A program made the translations under genes and the position numbers. From assembly GCA_029194675.1 (NCBI GenBank), contig JARFXP010000002.1:248001-312000 (forward strand): DNA of 64,000 nt, written 5' to 3'. Below the pieces are notes generated by a model that ran no database searches, was not told the DNA's origin, and worked only from the letters and a program-made list of their open reading frames with translations. This stretch comes from Nitrospira sp. Its GTDB lineage: Bacteria > Nitrospirota > Nitrospiria > Nitrospirales > Nitrospiraceae. Below are positions 25,501 through 34,794 of this stretch, in pieces (positions within the stretch are counted from its first letter, which is position 1; every line of letters begins with the position of its first letter).

Positions 25501-27170
25501 TACGCCCCGGAGTTCGTGAGGACTATCACAAGTTGATCGAGGATTTGCGTCGACAGGACCCATGGCCGGATCGGTTGGTGCATTGTTGGAATGTACGCCC
25601 TCGCGATGGTTCGTTATCCGTCGAGACTTTCCGCCGCGCCCAAAATAAAGGTTTGTACAGTCTCCTGTTCCTCTCCCAGGCTTTGGGAAGCAGAACATCA
25701 GCGAATCCGACATTCATGTGCATCCTGACAGTCGGGTTGCATGATGTCACAGGAGAAGAAACGTTGCGTCCGGAACTGGCTCCGATCGTGGGGGCCTGTC
25801 GGGTCATTCCTCAGGAATACGGCAATCTCACATGTCGGGTGGTCGATCTCCAAGTATCGACACCTACTGAGGAAGCTCTGACGCGTTCTGTGATCGCGCA
25901 ACTTCTTGCCGAGGATCCTGCTCGACAGGATGAACCAATCGTTGCGTACCGGGGAATGCATCGATGGATCCCGACATTCCAGCCGGTGAAGCTGGACCAT
26001 TCGGACGAACGGCCAGCCTTACTCCGGGCACGAAACGTCTATCTCATCACCGGTGGGCTTGGAGGAGTCGGTCTTCAACTCGCCGACTATCTCGTCCGGA
26101 CCGTCAAGGCGCGTCTTGTCCTCATAGGTCGCTCAAAGCCGACAGAAGGACAGGTGCAGCAACTGAAGACGCTCGAACAAGTCGGCGGAGAAATTCTCAC
26201 CATCCAGGCGAATGTGGCCGATGAGCCGCAGATGCGGTTCGCGTTGGCGCAGGCTCTGGATCGGTTCGGCGCAGTGCATGGAGTGATACATGCCGCCGGG
26301 GTGCCAGGAGGAGGACTGATCGATCTCAAAACCGCGGAGGCCGTGGAGACTGAGTTTGCTCCAAAAGTAATCGGCGCTTTGGTCCTCGACCATGTGTTGC
26401 GTAAAGTCCCATTGGATTTCATCTGCTTCTGTTCCTCCTTGAATGCGCTGACCGGAGGAGTGGGACAAGTCGGTTATTGTGCCGCCAACGCCACCTTGGA
26501 TGCGATGGCTCACGCGCTCTCGAAGCGTGGGTCGCGTGTCGTCTCCGTGAACTTCGATCGGTGGAATGAGGTTGGAATGGCGGTGCAGGCCGAAGCCCGG
26601 TTGAAAACCTTACAGATCGATGCGTCGGAATTCGACGGCATGGCGGCATCGGAAGCGCAGGACGTGTTCGGCCGTATCTTGCACGGATGGATCTCTCCGC
26701 AGGCCATCGTGTCCGTTCGAGACTGTTCATCCCTTGTAATGCAGGGCGCCGGAGCCGCGCTTTTGAACGTCGTTGGTATCACGGCCAAGGGAGGAGATGC
26801 GAGCCAAGAATTGCTCCGTGGCAAGGCGAATCAGATAGCCGGCGCGGCGATTGAGGACAAAGTGACGTTTGTCTGGCAACACATTCTCGGCATCGAGCGC
26901 ATCGGTTTGCATGACGACTTTTTCACATTGGGCGGCGAATCATTGGCGGCTCTGCAGATCTTGAACCGCGTGCAGGAGCTTTTCGGTACGGAGATCTCTC
27001 TCAAAAAGTTTTTTGAACATCCGACGGTCGCCGGACTGTCCGAACAAATCCGGTGTCCACAGAAGGGCGGCATCACGGCGGTACCGGACATCGTTCCGCT
27101 TCCTCGAAAAGCCAGCTCTCAACGGATGAGTTCCGTCCATTCGGGGGGGGCGGGCCGACCGGAATCATGA
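22569..27170 (+). CDS. Type I polyketide synthase module: KS-AT-KR-ACP
   Basis: Extends the aminoacyl chain by one malonyl unit and reduces the resulting ketone. KS covers about residues 15-440, with Cys in TACSTS near 186 and His in EAHGTGT and KTNIGH. AT covers about 535-840, with GHSIGEY near 629 and the HAFH motif typical of malonyl-CoA selection. A structural part is followed by KR at about 1155-1330 (GGLGGVG near 1163; Ser, Tyr and Asn of FCSSLNAL and GYCAANA present). An ACP lies near 1425-1495 (GGESLAALQ). No DH, ER or methyltransferase is seen, so a beta-hydroxy group should remain. Placed after an amino-acid module, this predicts a statine-like gamma-amino-beta-hydroxy acid unit. 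Confidence 0.93.
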   Translation: MDRNSGDQANEHDGLDIAVIGLACRFPGSYDSTAFWTNLRDGVESITALSEEDLRSAGVQARLRQDPSYVRMRGIIDGIDLFDADFFGVTPKEAESMDPQHRLFLECAWETFEHAGYDPERFHGSIGVYAGSSTSGYLFNLFPDGVLLQSASDMARLLGVEKDSLPTRVSYKLNLEGPSIAVQTACSTSLVAVHLACQGLLAGECDMALAGGISVNVPQAVGYLYQKSGIASPDGHCRAFDADARGTVGGSGVGIVLLKRLDEARIDRDHILAVIKGTAINNDGAHKVGYTAPRVEGQAKVIRAAHVAARVESESIRYVEAHGTGTPMGDPIEVAALTQAFRAGTDRNGFCAIGSVKTNIGHLDAAAGIAGLIKTALALSHKQIPPSLHFSSPNSEIDFAETPFYVNTKLTDWNAHDSPRRAGVSSFGIGGTNAHVIMEEAPPVEREPHRVDKRPRLVVLSAKSEATLNEMTARLVVYLQQQPAVELPDVVYTLQTGRRAFSYRRWVVADNVESATRALSRHDSVKTIAQAGEPRPVVFLFSGQGAQYCTMGRGLYAQEPIFREQADRCAALLVPHIGTDIKSVLFDEFPSDPERLHRTALTQPALFVLEYALAKLWMSLNVHPAGMIGHSIGEYVAACLSGVFSLEDALRLVAARGRLMQSMPPGSMLAVSMSEADATSLLHEDLDLAAVNAPSQCVLSGSEPSIKDLQETLTKKGVQSVRLQTSHAFHSRMMDPILESFNAQVAGVARHAPTIPWISNVTGDWIMPDQAMDPSYWADHLRRTVRFTDGIETLCREPERILLEVGPGQTLCTLARRQIDGRPVMALASLSKPRDGSSSAFEPSSFLEAVGQLWATGVAIDWAGLYCGERPRRLPLPTYPFERRRFWVEPVKPSSSTSQNEARSKKPNISDWFYEPSWRRSRAALPAHPIRGGSWLVFVGERGEGIGIVEQLESDGRLVVTVSAGERYERHAKGRYSIRPGVREDYHKLIEDLRRQDPWPDRLVHCWNVRPRDGSLSVETFRRAQNKGLYSLLFLSQALGSRTSANPTFMCILTVGLHDVTGEETLRPELAPIVGACRVIPQEYGNLTCRVVDLQVSTPTEEALTRSVIAQLLAEDPARQDEPIVAYRGMHRWIPTFQPVKLDHSDERPALLRARNVYLITGGLGGVGLQLADYLVRTVKARLVLIGRSKPTEGQVQQLKTLEQVGGEILTIQANVADEPQMRFALAQALDRFGAVHGVIHAAGVPGGGLIDLKTAEAVETEFAPKVIGALVLDHVLRKVPLDFICFCSSLNALTGGVGQVGYCAANATLDAMAHALSKRGSRVVSVNFDRWNEVGMAVQAEARLKTLQIDASEFDGMAASEAQDVFGRILHGWISPQAIVSVRDCSSLVMQGAGAALLNVVGITAKGGDASQELLRGKANQIAGAAIEDKVTFVWQHILGIERIGLHDDFFTLGGESLAALQILNRVQELFGTEISLKKFFEHPTVAGLSEQIRCPQKGGITAVPDIVPLPRKASSQRMSSVHSGGAGRPES

Positions 27171-27183
27171 GGAACGCACGACG

Positions 27184-28848
27184 ATGAGTTTGCTCCGCTT
27201 TTTGTACGGTAATTCCTGGCGACTGGTCATCCTCTCTATGGTCGCCGGCTTGATCAGCGGCCTGGCAAGCGCGGGAATCATCGCCCTGATCAATTCAGCT
27301 CTGGAAGAGAGCCAGCGCACGGTTGCCCTCGGCTTGAGTTTTCTTGGAGGGGTCGTGCTCGTGGTGGTTACGAAAGCCTTTTCAGAGGTGGTGCTGACGA
27401 GATTGGGCCAGGACATCATCGCCCAGCTCCGGATGCATCTCAGCGAACAAATTCTCCGCGCTCCTCTCCGACACGTGCAGGAACTTGGCCGCCATCGATT
27501 ACTGGCCGCACTCAACGAAGATACGGATGTCATTGCTCATGCCTACGTCCAAATTCCGTTGATTTGCGTGAACGGTGCAACGGTTGTCGGTTGCCTCGCA
27601 TATCTCGGATGGCTCTCATGGACCATGTTGGCCATCGTTATCGGCTTCATGATTTTCGGCGCGCTATCGTTCCAAACGCAGGAGAAGCGAGCCCTCCATT
27701 CGTTCAAGCAAGCTCGAGAAACGAACGACACCCTCTTCCGCCATTTTCAATCGATCCTCGAGGGCATCAAGGAACTCAAGCTTCACCGTGAACGTCGCCA
27801 TGCATTTCTCACCACCGCACTCCGGCCGACAGTGACCAGTTACAAGGGCGACTTCGTCGAGGGCATGACGGTGTATGCCATCGCCACCAACTGGGGGATG
27901 TTCTTGTTCTACGCGGTGATCGGGCTCGTTCTCTTCATCCTCCCGGAGTCGCTGGCGCTGACTCCTCAAGCGGTTGCGGGATCGACACTCGTGCTCCTGT
28001 ATATGATGGGGCCGTTCGCGCAGATTGTTGAAACCCTTCCGACTGTCGGCCGCGCAGATGTGGCACTGGAAAAGGTCGAAGCGTTGGGGCTGTCGTTGGA
28101 AGCGGCCTCCGCGCAGGACCAGATCGAGAAACGTGAAACGATCAGGACCAACGGCGCTGGTGGACCCGTTCTCAACGTCCCGTGGAAGCGGATCGAGATG
28201 GTCAGTGTGACGCATCGATACTTCCGGGAGGAGGAGGGCAGTTTTCATCTCGGTCCGATCGAGCTCAGTTTCACGCCAGGTGAGCTGGTATTTCTTGTGG
28301 GTGGAAACGGCAGCGGAAAGACCACGCTCGCTCTGCTCCTGTTGGGGCTCTACGCGCCGGAGTCCGGAACGATTCGTCTCGATGGAGTTCCGATCGACGA
28401 AGTCAATCGCGAGAACTATCGTCAGCTCTTCTCCGCCGTCTTCTCCGATTACCATCTGTTCGACATGTTGTTCGGGTTGCACCAGTCCGACCTCGACACG
28501 CAAGCACGCGAATACTCGGACCGTCTACAGCTTCGCGACAAAGTGCGGATCAGAGACGGAGCGTTATCCACGCAAGCGCTTTCACAAGGACAGCGCAAAC
28601 GCCTGGCATTGTTGACCGCCTATCTTGAGGACCGTCCGTTCTATGTGTTTGATGAGTGGGCCGCCGATCAGGATCCGATTTTTCGTAGAGTGTTCTATGA
28701 GGAGCTGCTGCCTGACTTGAAGGCACGCGGAAAAACGGCACTCGTCATCACCCACGATGATCAATACTTTTCTGTCGCGGACCGATGTCTCCGGATGGAC
28801 CTTGGAAAGATCACAACAGCGACAGAAGGAGTGGGCGCATTTCGATAA
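27184..28848 (+). CDS. Cyclic-peptide/siderophore export ABC transporter (SyrD/PvdE family)
   Basis: Half-transporter with an N-terminal six-helix membrane domain (about residues 1-300) and a C-terminal ATPase (about 335-550). Walker A is GGNGSGKTT near 373, the signature is LSQGQRKRL and Walker B is FYVFDEWAADQDP. The family exports NRPS products, and PvdE moves acylated pre-pyoverdine to the periplasm. It lies 13 bases after the PKS gene, in the same operon, and the next gene but one encodes a secreted acylase, which fits export of an acylated precursor to the periplasm. A closely related role is likely; the substrate is inferred. Confidence 0.92.
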   Translation: MSLLRFLYGNSWRLVILSMVAGLISGLASAGIIALINSALEESQRTVALGLSFLGGVVLVVVTKAFSEVVLTRLGQDIIAQLRMHLSEQILRAPLRHVQELGRHRLLAALNEDTDVIAHAYVQIPLICVNGATVVGCLAYLGWLSWTMLAIVIGFMIFGALSFQTQEKRALHSFKQARETNDTLFRHFQSILEGIKELKLHRERRHAFLTTALRPTVTSYKGDFVEGMTVYAIATNWGMFLFYAVIGLVLFILPESLALTPQAVAGSTLVLLYMMGPFAQIVETLPTVGRADVALEKVEALGLSLEAASAQDQIEKRETIRTNGAGGPVLNVPWKRIEMVSVTHRYFREEEGSFHLGPIELSFTPGELVFLVGGNGSGKTTLALLLLGLYAPESGTIRLDGVPIDEVNRENYRQLFSAVFSDYHLFDMLFGLHQSDLDTQAREYSDRLQLRDKVRIRDGALSTQALSQGQRKRLALLTAYLEDRPFYVFDEWAADQDPIFRRVFYEELLPDLKARGKTALVITHDDQYFSVADRCLRMDLGKITTATEGVGAFR

Positions 28849-28866
28849 ACGGCATCGTCGTCGTCA

Positions 28867-28902
28867 TGCGGCAATCGGCGTAACAGTCTCAAGGTTGCCG
28901 CA
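28867..28902 (+). repeat. Inverted repeat in the gap before the aminotransferase gene
   Basis: TGCGGCAA (28867-28874) and TTGCCGCA (28895-28902) form 8-base arms around a 20-base loop in the 76-base gap between the exporter and aminotransferase genes, the widest gap of the operon. No T-run follows. It could be a messenger-processing or protein-binding site; no direct evidence. Confidence 0.35.
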
Positions 28903-28924
28903 CTAGTGAAGGAAGGAGCGCGTC

Positions 28925-30331
28925 ATGACCGTTCAAGCGGGTGAGATGAAGAGGATATTCCCGACGCAGCCGTATTCTGTAGTGCAGGAAAGAGAAAACA
29001 ACCACTATCTGGCGCGACAAGCAGAAAGGGAGTCGAACGCCCGTAGTTACCCGAGACGGCTCCCCTTGGCGCTCAGCAAAGCCAAGGGTATCTATGTGCA
29101 GGATACCGACGGCCGCATCTACATCGATTGTCTCGCCGGAGCCGGCGCTCTGACGTTGGGGCACAACCACCCGGTCGTATTGGAGGCCATCCAGCAATTG
29201 TTGCGGGAAGGCGTACCCTTCCAGACGCTGGATCTGACGACCCCTGTGAAAGACCGATTTGTCGATGCTCTCTTCGGTGCGTTGCCGAAAGCGTTTGCAG
29301 AAGACGCGCGTATCCAGTTTTGCGGACCCTCCGGTGCCGATGCCGTTGAGGCTGCCGTCAAGCTGGTGAAGACGGCGACCGGTCGGCGAACGATTCTGTC
29401 GTTTCATGGCGCCTATCACGGAATGACGCACGGCGGTCTGGCGCTGACTGGTCACCTGGGACCGAAAGCCGCCGTCAGTGGTCTGATGCCGGATGTTCAG
29501 TTCCTTCCCTATCCCTACGAGTATCGTTGTCCATTCGGCGTCGGTGGCGAGGAAGGACACCGCCTCTCCAGCACCTATATCGAGCGGTTACTCGACGATC
29601 CGAACAGCGGTGTCGTATCACCGGCCGGTGTGATCTTGGAAGTGGTTCAGGGTGAGGGAGGTGTGATCCCTTCGCCTGATGCCTGGCTACGGGACATTCG
29701 AAGGATCACGAGAGATCGCAATATTCCCCTGATCATCGATGAGATTCAGACCGGTCTGGGACGCACCGGTTCGTTGTTTGCGTTTGAACGGGCCGGGATC
29801 ATTCCTGACGCGTTGGTGCTGTCGAAGGCAATCGGAGGCGGGCTGCCGTTGAGCGTGGTGGTATATCGAGCAGAGCTGGATCAGTGGCAGCCGGGAGCTC
29901 ATGCCGGCACCTTCCGAGGAAACCAGATGGCCATGGCTGCGGGGGCGGCGACCATCGAATTTGTCCTGACCCATCGTCTCGATCAGCACGCTCAGATCAT
30001 GGGAGAGCGTCTCTTGTCGCATCTGCGTAATGCCCGAGCGTCGTTGCACAGTTTCGGCGACGTGCGAGGACGTGGGTTGATGATCGGCGTCGAAATCGTC
30101 GATGTCAATGCTCGTCCCGATATCGGTGGAGCCCATCCCGCGGCTCCGGAAGTTGCGCGAAAGATTCAATCAGAGGCCCTCAATCGCGGTCTGATCCTTG
30201 AGTTGGGCGGACGCAACGGCAGTGTTGTGCGGTTTTTGTCGCCGCTCATTGTCACAGCCGAGGAAGTGGAGATGATTGCCTCCACTTTCTGCGAAGCCGT
30301 CCGCGCAGCGGAGCAAGATTCACGTTTATGA
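28925..30331 (+). CDS. L-2,4-diaminobutyrate:2-oxoglutarate aminotransferase (PvdH/Dat type)
   Basis: Class III PLP aminotransferase that makes 2,4-diaminobutyrate (Dab) from aspartate semialdehyde and glutamate. The N-terminal block ERESNARSYPRRLPLALSKA is characteristic of the Dab subgroup. PLP-binding Lys301 is in LSKAIGGGLP, with the cofactor Asp in IIDEIQTGLGR. A GAAG ribosome site precedes ATG 28925. The stop overlaps the acylase gene (ATGA). Its presence agrees with the Dab-type codes of four adenylation domains downstream, so it probably supplies a dedicated precursor. Confidence 0.9.
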   Translation: MTVQAGEMKRIFPTQPYSVVQERENNHYLARQAERESNARSYPRRLPLALSKAKGIYVQDTDGRIYIDCLAGAGALTLGHNHPVVLEAIQQLLREGVPFQTLDLTTPVKDRFVDALFGALPKAFAEDARIQFCGPSGADAVEAAVKLVKTATGRRTILSFHGAYHGMTHGGLALTGHLGPKAAVSGLMPDVQFLPYPYEYRCPFGVGGEEGHRLSSTYIERLLDDPNSGVVSPAGVILEVVQGEGGVIPSPDAWLRDIRRITRDRNIPLIIDEIQTGLGRTGSLFAFERAGIIPDALVLSKAIGGGLPLSVVVYRAELDQWQPGAHAGTFRGNQMAMAAGAATIEFVLTHRLDQHAQIMGERLLSHLRNARASLHSFGDVRGRGLMIGVEIVDVNARPDIGGAHPAAPEVARKIQSEALNRGLILELGGRNGSVVRFLSPLIVTAEEVEMIASTFCEAVRAAEQDSRL

Positions 30332-32772
30332 AGCGAGTCGTTCTTCCGTTGGTCCTCCTCTTGCTCGTGTTGGCGACAGGTCTCGGTTATGCCGTGATGA
30401 CGATTCGAGCCTCATTGCCGATGTTGGACGGCAAATTGGACGTCACGAGCTTGCACGAACCGGTCACGGTCGCCTCGGATGCCTACGGTATCCCGACGAT
30501 CACGGCTCGCTCACGAGGAGACGCGATTCGCGCTCTCGGTTATGTCACGGCGCGTGATCGCCTTTTTCAAATGGACTTGCTGCGGCGTACAGCCGCAGGG
30601 CGGTTGGCCGAGATTCTCGGCGAGACGATGCGCCAAACCGATCTTAAGCAGCGGACTTTTGGTTTCAGTGGGACAGCCGGAGCCATTGCTGCGCGGCTGC
30701 CTCAAGATCAACGAGATGCCCTCGACGCCTACACAGAAGGGGTGAACGAGTACTTGGCTCAGATGGAAAACCCGCCGTTCGAATTCTTGCTACTCGGCTA
30801 TGAACCGGATCCCTGGAAGGTCGAGGACAGTCTTCTCATCTTGCTTGGAATCTTCCAGATACTCAGCGGGACCGAGGACGATGAGCGGATGCGGACGGTG
30901 ATGGAGCAGACGTTGCCGTCCGAAGTCGTCGCGTTTCTCGTTCCGGACAGCGATCCTTATACGGAAACGTTGTTAAATGGGAAGTCTCATGCTGCTGTCC
31001 GCTCGCTCATTCCTGTGCAGGCACTGGCGGCCTTACGGAGGCCGGTCGACCAGATGCAAGTCCGAAGGACGACCATGGTCCGTTTCGAGAGGAGTGGATT
31101 GGGTTCGAACGGATGGGCCGTCCATGGGGCCAAGACCGTGGATGGACGATCCGTTCTCGCAAACGACATGCACTTGGATATGACCGTTCCCAATATTTGG
31201 TACCGTGTCCAGCTTCGATACGAGCAGATCAGGGTGACCGGGGTTGTGGTTCCAGGCGTTCCGGTCGCCGTTGCAGGCACAAACGGCTTTGTGGCTTGGG
31301 GCGTGACGAATGTCGAGGGAGATTTTTTGGACCTGGTGCGCTTGGAGATCAATCCCGCCAATTCAAATGAGTACAGGACTCCTGAAGGATGGAAACTGTT
31401 CACGAACAGGCGGGAAGTCATCACAGTGAAGGGCGCGCAGGATTCCGTGGCGGAGTTCAAAGAAACGATCTGGGGCCCAGTGTCACAGGATCCTCTGTTG
31501 AAGAGGCCTGTGGCCGTTCGCTGGACCGCACTCGATCCGGAGGCCGTTGATCTCGGTCAGCTTGCTATGGATCGGGTCCGGTCGGTGGGCGAGGCCATTG
31601 CCGTGATGAACCGCGCAGGCGGACCTGCAAATAACGTCATTCTTGCCGACAGTAGCGGCCATATTGCCTGGACCTACACAGGCAGGATTCCCGTCCGCCG
31701 AGGATTTAACGGTTCGGTCAGTGTTTCTTGGGCAGACGGCCGCTTTGGGTGGATGGGATATGTGTCGCCGGAGGCCTTACCCAGAATTGTGGACCCTCCG
31801 TCAGGATTCGTTGTCAGCGCCAACCATCGCATGCTGGATGCCTCCTATCCCTATGTAGTCGGCCATTCCTTCGTCAACGGGTATCGCGCGTTCAGGATCT
31901 CTCAGCGGCTGGAGGCCATGACGAACATCCAGGAGCGAGACCTGTTTGACCTACAATTGGATTCGACCAGTCAATTCTATGAGTTCTACAGGCAACTCGC
32001 GCAAGAGCTCCTAACGGACAGTGTGATTCGACGCAGCCCGTCCTTAATGAAGGCCCGGCATGCCTTCACGGCCTGGAACGGGAAAGCTGACGCCGATAGC
32101 CGTGGCTTCGCGCTTGTACTCCGCTTTAGTGAACTGCTTTTACGCTCGGTGTTTGCTCCTTATTTGTCCACTTGTCATGAGCGCGACGCGCAGTTCAGCT
32201 ACGACGGTGATTTGGACACTCCGTTACGTGAGCTTCTGACGACGAAAATCCCGGAGCTGAATCCGGATCCGGACCGTTTCTCCAGTTGGACGGAGTTTCT
32301 TCTGAACGCGGTCGAGCAAAGTGTCCGGGAATTGGAAGAGGAACATCCTTCCGTGTCACTGACCGAGCTCACTTGGGGACAACTGAATCGTGTAAGGATC
32401 GAGCATCCTCTCGCCGGGGCACTGCCGGGACTGGGGTACATCCTCAACATGCCGGATAAACCTGCGTCGGGATGCGGGCAGTGCATTCGGGTGATGCAGG
32501 ATGGCCTCGGAGCGAGTCAAAGGCTCGTGGTATCCCCTGGCCATGAAGACGAAGGCATTCTTCATATGCCCGGTGGACAGTCCGGACATCCGCTCTCACT
32601 ACACTATCGGGATCAGCACCACTATTGGAGTGAGGGATTGCCGCTTCCCTTGTTGGCAGGAACACCGGTCCATACGCTAACGCTGGTTCCTCGTTCACGA
32701 ACCACACAGATTGTTGCTGAACAGAAACCGGCATCTGACGAACTTCAATTACACCAGGAGGAGGGACGATGA
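30328..32772 (+). CDS. Penicillin-acylase-family Ntn hydrolase, PvdQ-like role proposed
   Basis: 814-residue N-terminal-nucleophile amidohydrolase. A hydrophobic N-terminal signal or anchor (about residues 4-25) sends it to the periplasm. The precursor would be cut before Ser260 in [10 protein letters not shown], the conserved nucleophile with its SNxW neighbourhood; LANDMHLDM follows, as in penicillin acylases. The A-chain portion ([26 protein letters not shown]) is also typical. In pyoverdine synthesis PvdQ removes the fatty-acid tail in the periplasm. A FAAL-loaded NRPS and a PvdE-type exporter in the same operon make deacylation of the product the most likely role. Relation to AHL acylases proper is not established here. 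Confidence 0.85.
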   Translation: MKRVVLPLVLLLLVLATGLGYAVMTIRASLPMLDGKLDVTSLHEPVTVASDAYGIPTITARSRGDAIRALGYVTARDRLFQMDLLRRTAAGRLAEILGETMRQTDLKQRTFGFSGTAGAIAARLPQDQRDALDAYTEGVNEYLAQMENPPFEFLLLGYEPDPWKVEDSLLILLGIFQILSGTEDDERMRTVMEQTLPSEVVAFLVPDSDPYTETLLNGKSHAAVRSLIPVQALAALRRPVDQMQVRRTTMVRFERSGLGSNGWAVHGAKTVDGRSVLANDMHLDMTVPNIWYRVQLRYEQIRVTGVVVPGVPVAVAGTNGFVAWGVTNVEGDFLDLVRLEINPANSNEYRTPEGWKLFTNRREVITVKGAQDSVAEFKETIWGPVSQDPLLKRPVAVRWTALDPEAVDLGQLAMDRVRSVGEAIAVMNRAGGPANNVILADSSGHIAWTYTGRIPVRRGFNGSVSVSWADGRFGWMGYVSPEALPRIVDPPSGFVVSANHRMLDASYPYVVGHSFVNGYRAFRISQRLEAMTNIQERDLFDLQLDSTSQFYEFYRQLAQELLTDSVIRRSPSLMKARHAFTAWNGKADADSRGFALVLRFSELLLRSVFAPYLSTCHERDAQFSYDGDLDTPLRELLTTKIPELNPDPDRFSSWTEFLLNAVEQSVRELEEEHPSVSLTELTWGQLNRVRIEHPLAGALPGLGYILNMPDKPASGCGQCIRVMQDGLGASQRLVVSPGHEDEGILHMPGGQSGHPLSLHYRDQHHYWSEGLPLPLLAGTPVHTLTLVPRSRTTQIVAEQKPASDELQLHQEEGR

Positions 32773-33011
32773 ACAGCGAGGAACGTGAGGACACAACCGT
32801 ATACAAGGTCGTCGTGAACCATGAAGAGCAATACTCGATCTGGCCATCCTATCGCGAGAATCCGCTCGGCTGGAGAGACGAGGGGAAAACCGGCCTCAAG
32901 GCCGAATGTCTGGCCCATATCGCGGAGGTCTGGACCGACATGCGCCCGTTGAGTTTAAGGAAATGGATGGACGAACAGGCCAACGCGGAACAATCGACAT
33001 CCTCATGCTGA
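32769..33011 (+). CDS. MbtH-like protein
   Basis: Small chaperone that binds and activates NRPS adenylation domains. Signature residues are present: [22 protein letters not shown], the Cys in ECLAHI and [11 protein letters not shown]. The 80 residues include a short acidic N-terminal tail. It overlaps the acylase gene by four bases and the thioesterase gene by seven. Usual partners would be all the A domains of this operon. Confidence 0.95.
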   Translation: MNSEEREDTTVYKVVVNHEEQYSIWPSYRENPLGWRDEGKTGLKAECLAHIAEVWTDMRPLSLRKWMDEQANAEQSTSSC

Positions 33012-33772
33012 CCGTTTCACACGTATCTCCATCAGTCGTCACCCATCGGCCCGTCAATTCGGGAATGCGCTTAATTTGTTTTCCATATGCGGGCGGGGGA
33101 GCCTCCGTGTTTCGAAGCTGGGCCGACAGTGAGTTCTTGGCGGATATCGAAGTCTGCGCCGTCCAGCTTCCGGGGCGGGAGGCCAGGATCACGGAGTCGC
33201 CTGTCGGCGATTTGCGTCGGCTGGTGCAGATGTTGTGCGGGACATTGGAGCCCTATTTCGATCGACCGTTCGTCTTTTTCGGTCACAGTATTGGTGCACT
33301 GGTGGGGTTTGAATTGACACGCGAGTTGCGCCGGATCCGGGGTATCGAGCCGAGCCATCTCTTCGTGTCCGGTTGTCCGGCTCCACATCTCCCGGATTCA
33401 GAACGGATCTGTGATCTGCCTGACGACGAATTTCTCGAACGGGTGTGTCGGTTCAACGGCACTCCGCCGGAAGTCCTCAATCATTCGGAACTGATGCAAT
33501 TGATGCTTCCCGCGCTTCGCGCCGACTTTGCGCTTCGCGATCGATATGTCCACCGTGAGGAGCCGTCGTTGAGCTGCCCTATCACCGCATTCGGAGGGAT
33601 GAGCGATAAGCATGTCGACGGTTTAATGTTAGGGGCTTGGCGACAGCACACTCGCGAGCGATTTCAATTGTGGCTGTTTCAAGGAGATCACTTTTTTGTA
33701 AGGAGCGCTCAAGGACTAATGCTGGAAACTCTCTCCACTGTGTTGTCCCTACATCAGAGGACCGCGCGATGA
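33005..33772 (+). CDS. Type II thioesterase
   Basis: Editing alpha/beta hydrolase that clears stalled or mis-primed carrier proteins. The start at ATG 33005 lies within the last codons of the MbtH gene, giving 255 residues; an open frame upstream to 32906 is overlap only. The catalytic Ser95 is in GHSIGAL, the His229 in GDHFFV, and the Asp is in the [10 protein letters not shown] region. The N-terminal [17 protein letters not shown] block is typical of GrsT/SrfAD/PvdG proteins. It overlaps the hydroxylase gene (ATGA). Confidence 0.93.
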   Translation: MLTVSHVSPSVVTHRPVNSGMRLICFPYAGGGASVFRSWADSEFLADIEVCAVQLPGREARITESPVGDLRRLVQMLCGTLEPYFDRPFVFFGHSIGALVGFELTRELRRIRGIEPSHLFVSGCPAPHLPDSERICDLPDDEFLERVCRFNGTPPEVLNHSELMQLMLPALRADFALRDRYVHREEPSLSCPITAFGGMSDKHVDGLMLGAWRQHTRERFQLWLFQGDHFFVRSAQGLMLETLSTVLSLHQRTAR

Positions 33773-34794
33773 CCGCCAACCACAATAATACTGCGCCGAT
33801 ACCCGTAGTGGAAACAGGAGGAGAGTCTGTCGGTCGGCTGTCTTGCCGGGTGAGCTACTTGGCCTCGGATACCCTCCTTCCTGTCGTGGTCAATCCCACA
33901 GAGAACCAGTCGTTGGCAGAATACCGAAACGCCATAGAGCGGGTGGTGAGTACACATCTGTCGACCGTGGGAGGTCTGCTGTTCAGGGGATTTCCGATCG
34001 AATCGGCGGCTGACTTCGAAGCCTTCGTCCGGATGATTTCGCCTGACCTGGCTTCTTACGAGTTCGGATCAACACCACGGTCTCAGGTCCACCATCAGAT
34101 TTATACATCGACGGAATATCCTCCACATCAGCACATCCCCCTGCACAACGAACAAGCCTATACCGCCGAGTGGCCGATGAAAATCTGGTTTTATTGTGCG
34201 CAGGCGCCGCCGGAAGGAGGCTACACGCCGATTGCGGATAGCCGCGAGGTGTATCGGCAGATCCCGATCCGTATCAGAGCGCGGTTCATCGAGAAGGGTG
34301 TGATGTATGTGCGCAACTACGGGAACGGACTGGATGTGCCCTGGACCAAAGTGTTCAACACCGTGGACCGTCGAGTCGTAGAACGGTTCTGCCGTGCGGC
34401 TGGGATCGCCTATGAATGGAAGCCGGACGGAGAACTCCGCACGCGTCAGGTCTGTCAGGCCGTTGCCGTCCATCCCCGCACCGATGAAACGGTCTGGTTC
34501 AACCAAGCGCATCTGTTTCATGTCTCGAATCTGGAGCCGGCCGTCCGCGAGGCGCTGCTGTCCGTGGTCAGTGAGGCGGATCTTCCTCGGCAGGCCTGCT
34601 ACGGAGACGGAACCCCGATCGAGACGGCCGTATTGGACGAAATCCGGGATGCCTATCAATGCCACGCCGTCCAGTTTCCGTGGCAGGAAGGGGACGTATT
34701 GATGCTGGACAATATGCTGGCGGCGCATGGGCGCACGCCCTTCAAGGGACCGAGAAAAATTCTGGTGGCGATGGCTGAATCGAGCAAGAGTTGA
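33769..34794 (+). CDS. SyrP/TauD-like Fe(II)/2-oxoglutarate amino-acid beta-hydroxylase (first copy)
   Basis: 341-residue non-haem iron dioxygenase. The iron ligands are His126 and Glu128 (LHNEQAY) and His320 (LAAHGRT); Arg329 (GPRKI) would bind 2-oxoglutarate. The family includes SyrP, which hydroxylates PCP-bound aspartate at the beta carbon, and related enzymes acting on other residues. The start at ATG 33769 overlaps the thioesterase stop, and a TTG NRPS start overlaps its own stop. The first domain of that NRPS is an ordinary C domain with intact HHIVCDGW, so no partner interface domain is next to it. The Asp module further downstream is a plausible target (inference). Confidence 0.88.
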   Translation: MTANHNNTAPIPVVETGGESVGRLSCRVSYLASDTLLPVVVNPTENQSLAEYRNAIERVVSTHLSTVGGLLFRGFPIESAADFEAFVRMISPDLASYEFGSTPRSQVHHQIYTSTEYPPHQHIPLHNEQAYTAEWPMKIWFYCAQAPPEGGYTPIADSREVYRQIPIRIRARFIEKGVMYVRNYGNGLDVPWTKVFNTVDRRVVERFCRAAGIAYEWKPDGELRTRQVCQAVAVHPRTDETVWFNQAHLFHVSNLEPAVREALLSVVSEADLPRQACYGDGTPIETAVLDEIRDAYQCHAVQFPWQEGDVLMLDNMLAAHGRTPFKGPRKILVAMAESSKS

